A DNA stretch of 64,000 bases from the NCBI GenBank assembly GCA_964203275.1, contig CAXNMF010000001.1:558001-622000 (forward strand). The letters run 5' to 3'. Source of the stretch: Ga0077527 sp945862135 (lineage in GTDB: Bacteria > Pseudomonadota > Gammaproteobacteria > Burkholderiales > SG8-41). The notes below the pieces were generated by a model. It did no database searches. It saw only the letters and a list, made by a program, of their open reading frames with translations, and was not told where the DNA came from. A program made the translations under genes and the position numbers. Positions within the stretch are counted from its first letter, which is position 1. Every line of letters starts with the position of its first letter. Shown one piece after another: positions 27,248-34,901 of this stretch.

Positions 27248-27757
27248 GTGCGCAGGTATGCAGTTGGAATATCCATATTGGCCATGATGCTGGGCGTGGT
27301 TTTTCATGCGACTGCTGCGGAAAGCGGTGGAGATCCGGATTCCAGTTACGGGGCCAGCCTGAGCCGGATTTATCTGGCGCATCAGAAGGTCTTGGCTTTG
27401 CGGGATGCCTGTTCCCAGGCCTTTCCGGCGCAGGCCAAAGCGGGAGAAAAAGCCTATGCAGCTTGGCAGGCCCGACATCGGGCACTGCTGACCGAGCTGG
27501 ATTCCCGCCTTGTCTGGATGATCCGTGGTTCGTCCAGGGACGAGAAGGAATACATGCGCAATATCGGCAAGTATGAAGGTTCAATTCTCGAATACCGCAA
27601 CGGAGAACGTGATGAACTGCTGGCGCAGCCGCGCGACGGCATGGAGCAGGGCTGCGCCGATTTCCGCAACTACCTGATCGGTTCCGGTTCGGATTTCAAC
27701 CGGGAATATGCCGAAGAATTGCGCGTGCTGCGCCAGCGCAAACTGCCGAAACGTTGA
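27248..27757 (+). CDS. Hypothetical exported protein
   Basis: The 169-residue protein starts at GTG 27248 with a clear GGGAG site 7 bases upstream. A signal peptide (about 1-24, ending ATAAE) precedes a mostly helical, charged domain with two cysteines (RDACSQAF and MEQGCADF) that could form a disulfide in the periplasm. I do not recognise a family. It is the first of two plus-strand genes sitting between ybeD and lipB. Confidence 0.7.
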   Translation: MRRYAVGISILAMMLGVVFHATAAESGGDPDSSYGASLSRIYLAHQKVLALRDACSQAFPAQAKAGEKAYAAWQARHRALLTELDSRLVWMIRGSSRDEKEYMRNIGKYEGSILEYRNGERDELLAQPRDGMEQGCADFRNYLIGSGSDFNREYAEELRVLRQRKLPKR

Positions 27758-27778
27758 GCGTCGTGATACGCGTGGTTT

Positions 27779-28411
27779 TTGTCTGTGATTGAAAAGGAGC
27801 GCCACGCCATCGTTGTCTGTCTGGTCTGGGCGATCGCCCTGATCGCGTCAGGCATAGCCCCGTACGACCGGCTGACCTGGCTGATGGAGGTAATGCCGGT
27901 TCTCATTGCAGCGCCGGTGATGGTCGCGACCCGGAGGCGCTTGCCGCTGACAACGCTGGTCTATGTGTTGATTGTTGTTCACGGTCTGATCCTGAATTAC
28001 GGCGGCGCTTACACTTATGCGCGCACGCCGTTCGGGTTCTGGCTGCAGGATCTTCTTGGATTCATGCGTAATCCCTATGACCGGATCGGCCATCTCGCCC
28101 AGGGATTTGTGCCGGCCATGGTGGCGCGGGAGATTTTGCTGCGGGTGTTCGGCATCAGCGGCCGCAAGATCCTTTTTTTCCTGGTGATATGCGTCTGCCT
28201 TGCGATCAGCGCGTTCTACGAACTGATTGAATGGTGGGCGGCATTACTGATCGGCGCCGGAGCGGATGAGTTTCTTGCGACGCAGGGCGATGTCTGGGAT
28301 ACCCAGTGGGACATGTTTCTGGCGCTGATCGGTGCGTTAGTGGCGCAGTTGCTGCTGCGGCGTCGGCACGACCGTCAGCTTGCGCAAATGGCGCCGGCTA
28401 CAGGACCATGA
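27779..28411 (+). CDS. DUF2238 (YjdF-type) membrane protein
   Basis: The 210-residue protein has five to six membrane helices. The blocks NYGGAYTYARTPFGFWLQD, NPYDRIGHLAQGFVPAMVAREILLR and SAFYELIEWWAALLIGAGADEFLATQGDVWDTQWDMFLALIGA are typical of DUF2238; its acidic and histidine residues inside helices hint at metal or proton handling, but the function is not established. The start is uncertain (TTG 27779 or GTG 27785; no clear ribosome site). Its 3' end overlaps the opposing ybeD gene by 14 bases. Confidence 0.82.
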   Translation: MSVIEKERHAIVVCLVWAIALIASGIAPYDRLTWLMEVMPVLIAAPVMVATRRRLPLTTLVYVLIVVHGLILNYGGAYTYARTPFGFWLQDLLGFMRNPYDRIGHLAQGFVPAMVAREILLRVFGISGRKILFFLVICVCLAISAFYELIEWWAALLIGAGADEFLATQGDVWDTQWDMFLALIGALVAQLLLRRRHDRQLAQMAPATGP

Positions 28412-28682
28412 CCACCATCGGGTGATCACACAGTTCCTGGTACAGCGCGTCCAGTTGTTCGCGCGAGGTGGCGCGAATCACGCAGGTCACGCTGAGATAT
28501 TTGCCTTTTTTGCTGGTTTTCATCTCCAGCGTGGCATCGTCGAAGTCCGGGGCATGGCGTTTCACGACCCCGAGCACGGCCTGCGCGAAACCGGCCTGGC
28601 TATGGCCAAGGATTTTCAGCGGAAAATCGCTGGGATATTCGATCAGCGACGGCTGTTCTCCGCCGGGGCCGGCCGTGTTCAA
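28398..28682 (-). CDS. ybeD: YbeD/DUF493 family protein
   Basis: The 94-residue protein has the ferredoxin-like ACT-type fold of YbeD: LIEYPSDFPLKILGHSQAGFAQAVLGVVKRHAPDF and YLSVTCVIRATSREQLDALYQELCDHPMVVMVL. It is usually found between D-amino-acid transaminase and lipB, as here. Start is TTG 28682, overlapping the dat stop (TTGA), which indicates coupling. Proposed roles are regulatory; none can be read from sequence. Confidence 0.85.
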   Translation of the reverse strand: MNTAGPGGEQPSLIEYPSDFPLKILGHSQAGFAQAVLGVVKRHAPDFDDATLEMKTSKKGKYLSVTCVIRATSREQLDALYQELCDHPMVVMVL

Positions 28683-29539
28683 GCTGCTGGCCTCATCTGT
28701 TCCTGCTTGAATTGCTGATACAGCGCATGCATGCGCCGGAACAGCGGACCAGGCCGGCCATCACCGACGGGTTTGCCATCAAGGGTTGTCACAGCAAGCA
28801 CTTCCTTGGTTGAAGAAGTCACCCAGATTTCATCGGCGCTGCGTACCTCGGCCTCAGTGACCCCGCGCACTTCCAGTTCGAATTCACGGGTACGGGCAAT
28901 TTCCAGCACCACGTCGTAGGTGATGCCGGGCAGCACGAAATTGTCCTTGGGCGGCGTCAGCACCACGCCATTTTTGACAATGAACACATTGCTTGATGAG
29001 GCCTCGGTCAGTTTGCCGTCGCGGAACAGAATGGTTTCGGTGGCGCCGACATCGGCCGAAAGCTGGCGCAGCAGGCAGTTTCCGAGCAGCGAAACCGATT
29101 TGATATCACAGTTGAGCCAGCGGTAATCCTCGGCGCTGACACAGGCGACCCCGGAGTCGATGAGCGCGGGCGACGGCGTCACCAGCGGATTACTCATCAT
29201 GAATACCGTCGGCGTCACGCCCTTGGGGAAGGCGTGGTCGCGTTTGGCCACGCCGCGGGTGATCTGGAAGTAGACGGACTGGTCATCACCGTCGTTGCGC
29301 TTGACGATCTCGTTGACCAATTGCGTCCATTCGGCATCGCTGTGCGGGTTGGTGATGCGCACCTTGTCGAGGCTGTATTGCAGCCGGCGCAGGTGTTCGG
29401 CGAGACGGAAGGGATGTTTTGAATACACCGGAACCACTTCGTAGACGCCATCACCGAAGATGAAGCCGCGGTCGAGTACGGGTACGTAGGCTTCCTCGAT
29501 GGGCATGAATTTGCCGTTCAGGTAAACGATGTCGGTCAT
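28679..29539 (-). CDS. dat: D-amino-acid aminotransferase (PLP class IV)
   Basis: The 286-residue enzyme interconverts D-amino and 2-oxo acids and can supply D-Glu or D-Ala for peptidoglycan. Class IV marks are FGDGVYEVVPVYSKHPFRLAEHLRRL, the PLP lysine in LNCDIKSVSLLGNCL, and TEASSSNVFIVKNGVVLTPP followed by LPGIT. Branched-chain or 4-amino-4-deoxychorismate enzymes share the fold, but the short N-terminus (MTDIVYLNGKFMP) and the location between dacA and ybeD favour D-amino-acid specificity. Confidence 0.85.
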   Translation of the reverse strand: MTDIVYLNGKFMPIEEAYVPVLDRGFIFGDGVYEVVPVYSKHPFRLAEHLRRLQYSLDKVRITNPHSDAEWTQLVNEIVKRNDGDDQSVYFQITRGVAKRDHAFPKGVTPTVFMMSNPLVTPSPALIDSGVACVSAEDYRWLNCDIKSVSLLGNCLLRQLSADVGATETILFRDGKLTEASSSNVFIVKNGVVLTPPKDNFVLPGITYDVVLEIARTREFELEVRGVTEAEVRSADEIWVTSSTKEVLAVTTLDGKPVGDGRPGPLFRRMHALYQQFKQEQMRPAA

Positions 29540-29612
29540 GGTTGATCCGTTATTGGTTTCGGTATGTTCAGTATGAATAGGGTTCTGCAGTCAGAAGTTT
29601 ATGCCAGGGCGT

Positions 29613-30791
29613 TTATTTGAACAGCAGTCGCAGCGAATCCCAGGCACGTCCGAAGATGCCGGCGACTGGCACGGCCTCCAGCGCGAATACCGGCAACTCA
29701 CGATAGGGTTTGCCGTCGATTTCCAGCTTAAGCGTTGCCACGCGCTGGCCGGGTGTCACCGGTGCAAGCAGTGGTTGCACGCTTTCGACGGTGGCCTTGA
29801 TTTTGTCACTCTGGCCTTTGGGCAGCGCCACGAAAAGATCGCTGGTGAAGCCGGCCTTGAGCATGTCCGTAGAGCCTTTCCAGACGCGCAACTGCGTCAC
29901 GGTCTGATTGCGCGCGTACAGCTTCACGCTGTCATAGAACTGGAAGCCCCAGTTCAGCAGTTTCTGGCTTTCGGTGGCGCGTGCGCTTTCTGATGCGGTA
30001 CCCAGAACCACCGACACCAGGCGGCGGTCGCCACGGCGTGCCGAAGTGATCAGGCAGTAGCCGGCGTTTTCGGTGTAGCCGGTCTTGACGCCATCAACCG
30101 TGGGATCGAGCCAGAGCAGGCGGTTGCGGTTGGCCTGGGTGATGTTGTTGTAGCGGAATTCTTTCTGCGAGTACAGCGCGTAATGCTCCGGAAAATCCCG
30201 GATCAGCGCGACCACCAGCAGCGAGAGATCCTGCGCGGAGGAATACAGTTGGGGACCGGTGAGGCCGGTGGCGTTGGTGAAGTTGGTGTTGACCAGTCCC
30301 AGGCGTTTGGCTTCGCGGTTCATCATCTGCGCGAATACTTCTTCGCTGCCGCCAACGGCCTCGGCCAGAGCGACGCTGGCATCGTTGCCGGACTGGATGA
30401 TCATGCCGCGCAGCAGGTCTTCAACAATCACCGGCTTGTTCGGTTCGATGAACATGCGTGATCCCTCGGCCTTCCAGGCGCGGGTCGAGACCGGAATCAC
30501 CTGATCGGGTTTCAGCGACTTCTGCTTCAGCGCACTGAACGTCAGATAGGCGGTCATCAGCTTGGTCAGTGATGCCGGTTCGAAGCGCTCATTGGCATTA
30601 TGGCTGGCGAGTACCTGTCCGCTGTTGAAGTCGAGCAGCAGCCATGCGCGCGCCTCGACGGAGGGGGCGGTAGGCGGAGCGAGCTGGGCTGCGGCGGAGA
30701 AAGCCAGGCAGCAACCGATCAGGGCGGCGAAGAAACGGGCGGTTGAGCGGCAGAACAAGCGGGAGATTAAGTGGGGCACGGAGCGTTCCAT
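29613..30791 (-). CDS. dacA: D-alanyl-D-alanine carboxypeptidase (PBP5/6 type)
   Basis: The 392-residue low-molecular-weight penicillin-binding protein trims the terminal D-Ala of peptidoglycan peptides. It has a signal region (FAALIGCCLAFSAAAQ), catalytic SLTK (Ser74, Lys77), SGN in IIQSGNDAS, KTGYT, the C-terminal PBP5_C beta domain (DLFVALPKGQSD onward) and an amphipathic membrane anchor at the end (GRAWDSLRLLF). Start ATG 30791 gives only a short leader after the -10 box; GTG 30779, with GGA upstream, is an alternative. Confidence 0.93.
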   Translation of the reverse strand: MERSVPHLISRLFCRSTARFFAALIGCCLAFSAAAQLAPPTAPSVEARAWLLLDFNSGQVLASHNANERFEPASLTKLMTAYLTFSALKQKSLKPDQVIPVSTRAWKAEGSRMFIEPNKPVIVEDLLRGMIIQSGNDASVALAEAVGGSEEVFAQMMNREAKRLGLVNTNFTNATGLTGPQLYSSAQDLSLLVVALIRDFPEHYALYSQKEFRYNNITQANRNRLLWLDPTVDGVKTGYTENAGYCLITSARRGDRRLVSVVLGTASESARATESQKLLNWGFQFYDSVKLYARNQTVTQLRVWKGSTDMLKAGFTSDLFVALPKGQSDKIKATVESVQPLLAPVTPGQRVATLKLEIDGKPYRELPVFALEAVPVAGIFGRAWDSLRLLFK

Positions 30792-30807
30792 TCGCGGAAA
30801 AGGTCGG

Positions 30808-30813
30808 ATTATA
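30808..30813 (-). promoter_or_regulatory. Candidate -10 box of dacA
   Basis: Perfect TATAAT on the minus strand, 17-22 bases upstream of ATG 30791. No clear -35. Confidence 0.4.
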
Positions 30814-30878
30814 GCCAAGGGCGCGTGCATCCCGGCCTCAGGAGTGACCGGCCGCAGCCTGCGGAGTTCCCGCGCGCC

Positions 30879-31058
30879 CTAATCGCCGTCGCGATAGCGT
30901 CTTAAAGCCGTGCGCATGAAATCAAACTGTGTGCTGACGCGGCGGCAGCGCACGCAAATTGCGAGATGTGCACGCAGGCGCAAGCGCTCGACCAGCCCGA
31001 GCGGTCGGTCTTGTGATTGCGAGAGCAGCATCGATGAGTGCTTGCAGGATGGGATCAT
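30879..31058 (-). CDS. Short zinc-binding anti-sigma factor (zf-HC2 type)
   Basis: This 59-residue ORF begins ATG 31058 inside the sigma-factor stop (ATGA). It carries MIPSCKHSSMLL and, about 30 residues later, HLAICVRCRR, giving the Cys-His...His-x3-Cys-x2-Cys arrangement of zinc anti-sigma domains. There is no membrane helix, so it is a soluble, minimal anti-sigma that probably holds the upstream sigma factor inactive until a redox or other signal releases zinc (inference from the family). It then ends at TAG 30881-30879. Confidence 0.75.
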   Translation of the reverse strand: MIPSCKHSSMLLSQSQDRPLGLVERLRLRAHLAICVRCRRVSTQFDFMRTALRRYRDGD

Positions 31059-31639
31059 GGCTGTTGTCCGTCAAACCAGGTCATTTCCAGGCATTCACGC
31101 AGCATCAATCGTGCACGATGCAGCATGACCCAGCAGTTGGTCGTGGTGATGTCCAATTCCTGACAGATTTCATCGGTGGTCATTTCCATCACCTCACGCA
31201 TCGTGAAGACCTTTGCAGTACGGGCGGGCAGTCGTTGCAGGCACAGCTCGAATGCCGACCAGAAGCGGCTGTCCTCGAAGGCTTTTGCAGGACTGCCCCA
31301 CTGGGCGGGAAACTCGCGCCAGTGGCCATCCTCCGCAAACAGCGCATCGACGACTTCGGCTTCGGAGCGGTCATCACCGGCACTGACGAGCGGCTGTTCG
31401 CGGCCACCGCGTCGCAGTTGGTCGATGATCTTGTGTTTGAGTATGCCGGTGAGCCAGGTGCGCAACGACGAGCGACCGGAGAAACGTTCACGGCCTTCCA
31501 GCGCGGCGAGAAGCGTTTCCTGGACGGCATCCTCCGCCTGCACCGGATTGCGCAACTGCAATAGCGCGTAACGCAGCAGGTAAGCACGCTCCTGCTCAAT
31601 GGCAGCCGGTTCGGCAGTCAGCCCGTTTTCCGAAGGCAA
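31055..31639 (-). CDS. ECF-type RNA polymerase sigma factor
   Basis: The 194-residue sigma factor has region 2 (LLRYALLQLRNPVQAEDAVQETLLAALEG, then RSSLRTWLTGILKHKIIDQLRR) and region 4 (CLQRLPARTAKVFTMREVMEMTTDEICQELDITTTNCWVMLHRARLMLREC). It starts at TTG 31639 with AAAGG 7 bases before it. The zinc anti-sigma gene is coupled at its end. A weak start and direct coupling suggest low-level, stress-responsive expression. The hsp20 gene is divergent from it. The regulon is unknown. Confidence 0.88.
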   Translation of the reverse strand: MPSENGLTAEPAAIEQERAYLLRYALLQLRNPVQAEDAVQETLLAALEGRERFSGRSSLRTWLTGILKHKIIDQLRRGGREQPLVSAGDDRSEAEVVDALFAEDGHWREFPAQWGSPAKAFEDSRFWSAFELCLQRLPARTAKVFTMREVMEMTTDEICQELDITTTNCWVMLHRARLMLRECLEMTWFDGQQP

Positions 31640-31708
31640 ATAAAAACCTTTAAAAACAATTACTTATAAATAATATGTCGATGCATGCGAATGGCAACTG
31701 TCGCAGCC

Positions 31709-31736
31709 CTTGAAATGCTGATTGCGCCACCCATAT
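31709..31736 (+). promoter_or_regulatory. Sigma-32 (RpoH) type heat-shock promoter of hsp20
   Basis: CTTGAAA (31709-31715), 14 bases, then CCCATAT (31730-31736) closely fits the RpoH consensus CTTGAAA-N13-15-CCCCATNT. It ends 46 bases before the hsp20 ATG. Confidence 0.75.
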
Positions 31737-31781
31737 TCATTGCAACGGCGCAGAGCGCCACATTTATTCAAGGAGAACATC

Positions 31782-32210
31782 ATGGCGAATGTAACCCGCT
31801 TTAATCCGTTTGACGATTCATTCGACGAACTGCTGCGCGGTTTTTTTGTAAGGCCGATGGCTTTTGAAGGCACACCGCAGGCGGCGCAACCGATCCGTAT
31901 TGATGTCCGCGAAGATGAGAACGCCTATACGGTGCATGCCGAGATTCCCGGCGTGAAAAAGGACGACATCCACGTCACCATCGACAACGAGCAGGTCGCG
32001 ATCAGCGCGGAAACCCGTAACGAACGCGAGGTGAAAGATGGCGAACGTGTGCTGCGCGCCGAGCGCCACTACGGCAAGGTCTATCGCGCATTTACGCTGG
32101 CTCAGGCAGTGGATGAGGAAAAGTCGGTGGCTCGTTATAACGACGGCGTATTGGAACTGACGCTGCCGAAAAAAACGGCGGCCGCCAGTAAGCGCCTGAC
32201 CATCAACTAA
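31782..32210 (+). CDS. hsp20: Small heat-shock protein, Hsp20/alpha-crystallin family
   Basis: The 142-residue chaperone binds unfolding proteins without ATP. The alpha-crystallin domain spans about 38-135: IRIDVREDENAYTVHAEIPGVKKDDIHVTIDNEQVAISAE, the loop, and the conserved closing strand YNDGVLELTLPKK. The C-terminal RLTIN resembles the IxI anchor. The start is ATG 31782 with AAGGAGAA upstream, and the RpoH-type promoter indicates heat induction. A strong terminator follows. Confidence 0.94.
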   Translation: MANVTRFNPFDDSFDELLRGFFVRPMAFEGTPQAAQPIRIDVREDENAYTVHAEIPGVKKDDIHVTIDNEQVAISAETRNEREVKDGERVLRAERHYGKVYRAFTLAQAVDEEKSVARYNDGVLELTLPKKTAAASKRLTIN

Positions 32211-32262
32211 GCATCAGCCTCGAACGCGGCACCCTCCGGCGCCTCCCCCGGCGCCCGCCGCA

Positions 32263-32297
32263 GGGCGGCAGGTCGAAAGACCTGCCGCCCTTTTTTT
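32263..32297 (+). terminator. Rho-independent terminator after hsp20
   Basis: A perfect 12-bp stem (GGGCGGCAGGTC/GACCTGCCGCCC) with a GAAA tetraloop, followed directly by seven T. It ends the hsp20 transcript 52 bases after the stop and separates it from argB. Confidence 0.9.
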
Positions 32298-32364
32298 GGC
32301 TCAGGTAGAATGAGTGAATCCTCACATTCCCGTCCTCAGCCACTGACCTAAACGATCCCGCGCC

Positions 32365-33253
32365 ATGCCACTTTCCGCCTCTACCGCCGCCAGCAAAGCC
32401 AAGACCCTCGCCGAAGCATTGCCGTACATCCAGCGTTTCCACGGCAAGACCATTGTCGTCAAATACGGCGGCAACGCGATGACCGATCCCGCGCTGAAGG
32501 AAGGTTTCGCACGCGACGTGGTACTGCTGAAAGTGGTGGGCATGAATCCGGTGATCGTGCATGGCGGTGGTCCGCAGATCGATGATCTGCTGCAAGCGCG
32601 TCGGCAAAAAGGGTGAATTCATCCAGGGCATGCGCGTCACCGATGCCGAGACCATGGATGTCGTTGAAATGGTGCTCGGCGGCCAGGTCAACAAGGACAT
32701 CGTCAACCTGATCAACCGTTGCGGCGGCAAGGCCGTCGGACTGACGGGGAAGGACGGCGGCCTCATCCGTGCGCGCAAAATGAAAGTGCGCGGCGCGCCC
32801 GGCAGCGACGAACTGGTCGACATCGGCCAGGTCGGCGAAGTCGAAAGCATCGACCCGGCGATAGTCAACCTGCTGCACACCCAGGATTTCATTCCGGTGA
32901 TCGCGCCGGTGGGCGTCGGCGCCAACGGCGAGTCGTACAACATCAATGCCGATCTGGTTGCCGGCAAGGTCGCCGAGATTCTCAAGGCGGAAAAACTGAT
33001 CGTGCTGACCAATACCGCCGGCGTGCTCGACAAGGACGGCAAGTTGCTCACCGGTCTGACCGCGCGCAAGGTCGATGAACTGTTTGCTGACGGCACGATA
33101 CATGGCGGCATGCTGCCGAAAATCGGCTCGGCGCTGGATGCGGTGAAAAATGGCGTCAACACCTGCCATATTATCGATGGTCGCGTCGAACACGCGCTGC
33201 TGCTCGAGATCCTTACTGATGAAGGTGTCGGCACGCTGATCAAGCGTCGCTGA
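32365..33253 (+). CDS. argB: Acetylglutamate kinase, frame broken by one inserted base
   Basis: ArgB phosphorylates N-acetylglutamate in arginine synthesis. The first frame (32365-32616) has YIQRFHGKTIVVKYGGNAM and IVHGGGPQIDDLL and then loses homology. The second frame takes over with KRVGKKGEFIQGMRVTD and runs to the end (DGRVEHALLLEILTDEGVGTLIKRR). Removing one C near 32593, in CTGCTGCAAGCGC, joins them perfectly. About 295 residues result, the normal length. An assembly or sequencing error is the simplest explanation, as in leuS. It begins the argB-HAD-slmA run. Confidence 0.9.
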
Positions 33254-33269
33254 TCCCGATGCACGTGTC

Positions 33270-33914
33270 ATGACCGGCAATGTCGCCTGGATTTTCGATC
33301 TCGACAACACTCTGCATAACGCCTCGCCGCATATTTTTCCGCACATCAACCGCGCGATGACGGCCTACCTGCAGCAGCATCTGCAACTTGACGAAGAAGA
33401 GGCCGGTGCGCTGCGCCGCCGCTACTGGCAACGTTACGGCGCGACGCTGCTCGGATTGATCAAGCACCATGACACCGATCCGGCGCATTTTCTCTGGCAT
33501 ACCCACCAGTTTCCCGACTTGAAGCGCATGGTCGTGAGTGAGCCGCGTTTGCGTCATGTGTTACAGCGCCTGCGCGGCCGCAAATACCTTTTTTCCAACG
33601 CGCCCGTGCACTATGCCCGCGCCGTGCTGCGCTTGCTCGGCATTGCTGATCTGTTCGAGGCGGTGTTTTCCATCGAGACCGTGAGTTTCCGGCCCAAGCC
33701 TGACGCCTACGGTTTTCTGCGTTTGTGCCGGGCACATCACCTCAAGCCGCGGCGCTGTATCATGGTCGAAGACTCGCTGGAAAACCTGCGCACCGCAAAG
33801 CGGCTGGGGATGAAGACCGTTTGGGTATCGCAGGCGGAGCGGGCACCCGGTTATGTCGATCGACGCATTGCCGGAATTACCGATCTTTCCATTCACGCAG
33901 CATCACTGTACTGA
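33270..33914 (+). CDS. HAD-superfamily pyrimidine 5'-nucleotidase-like phosphatase
   Basis: The 214-residue HAD hydrolase has motif I WIFDLDNTLHN (catalytic Asp), motif II LFSNAPVHYA, motif III with Lys in SFRPKPDAYGF and motif IV MVEDSLENLRTAKRLGM. The long helical insert after motif I is the C1 cap of SDT1/YjjG-like nucleotidases, which act on pyrimidine nucleotides. It lies between argB and slmA, a conserved betaproteobacterial order, and is probably co-transcribed with both. Confidence 0.88.
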   Translation: MTGNVAWIFDLDNTLHNASPHIFPHINRAMTAYLQQHLQLDEEEAGALRRRYWQRYGATLLGLIKHHDTDPAHFLWHTHQFPDLKRMVVSEPRLRHVLQRLRGRKYLFSNAPVHYARAVLRLLGIADLFEAVFSIETVSFRPKPDAYGFLRLCRAHHLKPRRCIMVEDSLENLRTAKRLGMKTVWVSQAERAPGYVDRRIAGITDLSIHAASLY

Positions 33915-33921
33915 GGACGGC

Positions 33922-34506
33922 ATGGCACGCAGCGGAGAACGCAAGACCCAGATCCTGCAGACGCTCGCCCAGATGCTTGAAGGCCCATCGGCCGAACGCA
34001 TCACCACCGCGGCCCTGGCTGCGCGTATCGGCGTTTCGGAGGCGGCGCTGTACCGGCACTTCAAGGGCAAGGCCGACATGTTTGCCGGGTTGATTGATTT
34101 CGTCGAAGACACGCTGTTCACGCTGATCAACAGGATTACCAGCGATGAACAGAGCGGCCTGCGGCAGAGCGAAGCCATCATCGGGATGTTGCTGGGTTTT
34201 TCGCAGAAGAACCGAGGCATGACTCGGGTATTGATCGGCGACGCGCTGGTCACCGAGGATGACGCACTGCAGACGCGCATCAACCAGATTCACGACCGTC
34301 TTGAGGCCGCACTTAAACAGGCGTTGCGTTTTGCCGCAACCCGCAGTGAGATCGCCGCTGATGTCGATCCGGCTGCACAGGCCAACGTACTGATGAGCTT
34401 TGTCGCCGGACGTTGGCATCAGTACGCAAAAAGCGGTTTTCGCCGTGATCCGGCAGAGTATTGGCAGCAGCAATGGAAGCAGTTAACCGCGGGCATAGTC
34501 GCCTAG
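33922..34506 (+). CDS. slmA: Nucleoid occlusion factor (TetR family)
   Basis: The 194-residue protein blocks FtsZ ring assembly over the nucleoid while bound to chromosomal sites. The N-terminal helix-turn-helix reads ILQTLAQMLEGPSAERITTAALAARIGVSEAALYRHFKGKADMF, and the C-terminal dimer/FtsZ region includes RMTRVLIGDALV-like GMTRVLIGDALVTED and the end FRRDPAEYWQQQW, both characteristic of SlmA. GAGG precedes ATG 33922; upstream in-frame codons belong to the nucleotidase overlap and are rejected. Confidence 0.92.
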   Translation: MARSGERKTQILQTLAQMLEGPSAERITTAALAARIGVSEAALYRHFKGKADMFAGLIDFVEDTLFTLINRITSDEQSGLRQSEAIIGMLLGFSQKNRGMTRVLIGDALVTEDDALQTRINQIHDRLEAALKQALRFAATRSEIAADVDPAAQANVLMSFVAGRWHQYAKSGFRRDPAEYWQQQWKQLTAGIVA

Positions 34507-34531
34507 CCACTTTTGCAACGGAGATCGAGTC

Positions 34532-34876
34532 ATGTCACAGATCACTACAGAGCACCTGGCGCAACTAATGATCGGCGTCGCCCGCTCGCAGCTTGCGGTG
34601 GTCGATTCCATCGAAAACATGAAGGCGGGATTCAAGTTCACCCATGTGCGGCCAACGCTGGAAACCGCGTCGCGTATCCGCTCCAATCTTCCTGAAACAC
34701 TGGCGGATTTTCCGGCGCGGCTGCTGCTGCAGATGCTGGGCCGCAATCCGCCCGATTTCGAGCGTGTTGTCCGTGAACTGGAACACTTGATCAGCGGAGA
34801 GAGCACGACGCCGTCGCGCGAGGCATTGGCTGCTGAAACCGCGCCGCAAGCACCTGATTCGCTGGATATGACCTGA
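34532..34876 (+). CDS. Hypothetical cytosolic protein
   Basis: The 114-residue protein has no signal or membrane helix and no family that I recognise. It is helical, with IGVARSQLAVVDSIENMKAGFKFTHVRPTLETASRIR and LLLQMLGRNPPDFERVVRELEHLI as the main blocks, and a low-complexity acidic tail. GGAG lies upstream of ATG 34532. It follows slmA by 25 bases in the same direction and converges on the moeB-like gene. Confidence 0.65.
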   Translation: MSQITTEHLAQLMIGVARSQLAVVDSIENMKAGFKFTHVRPTLETASRIRSNLPETLADFPARLLLQMLGRNPPDFERVVRELEHLISGESTTPSREALAAETAPQAPDSLDMT

Positions 34877-34901
34877 CTTTGAGTTCAGTGGCGGGCGGTG
34901 T

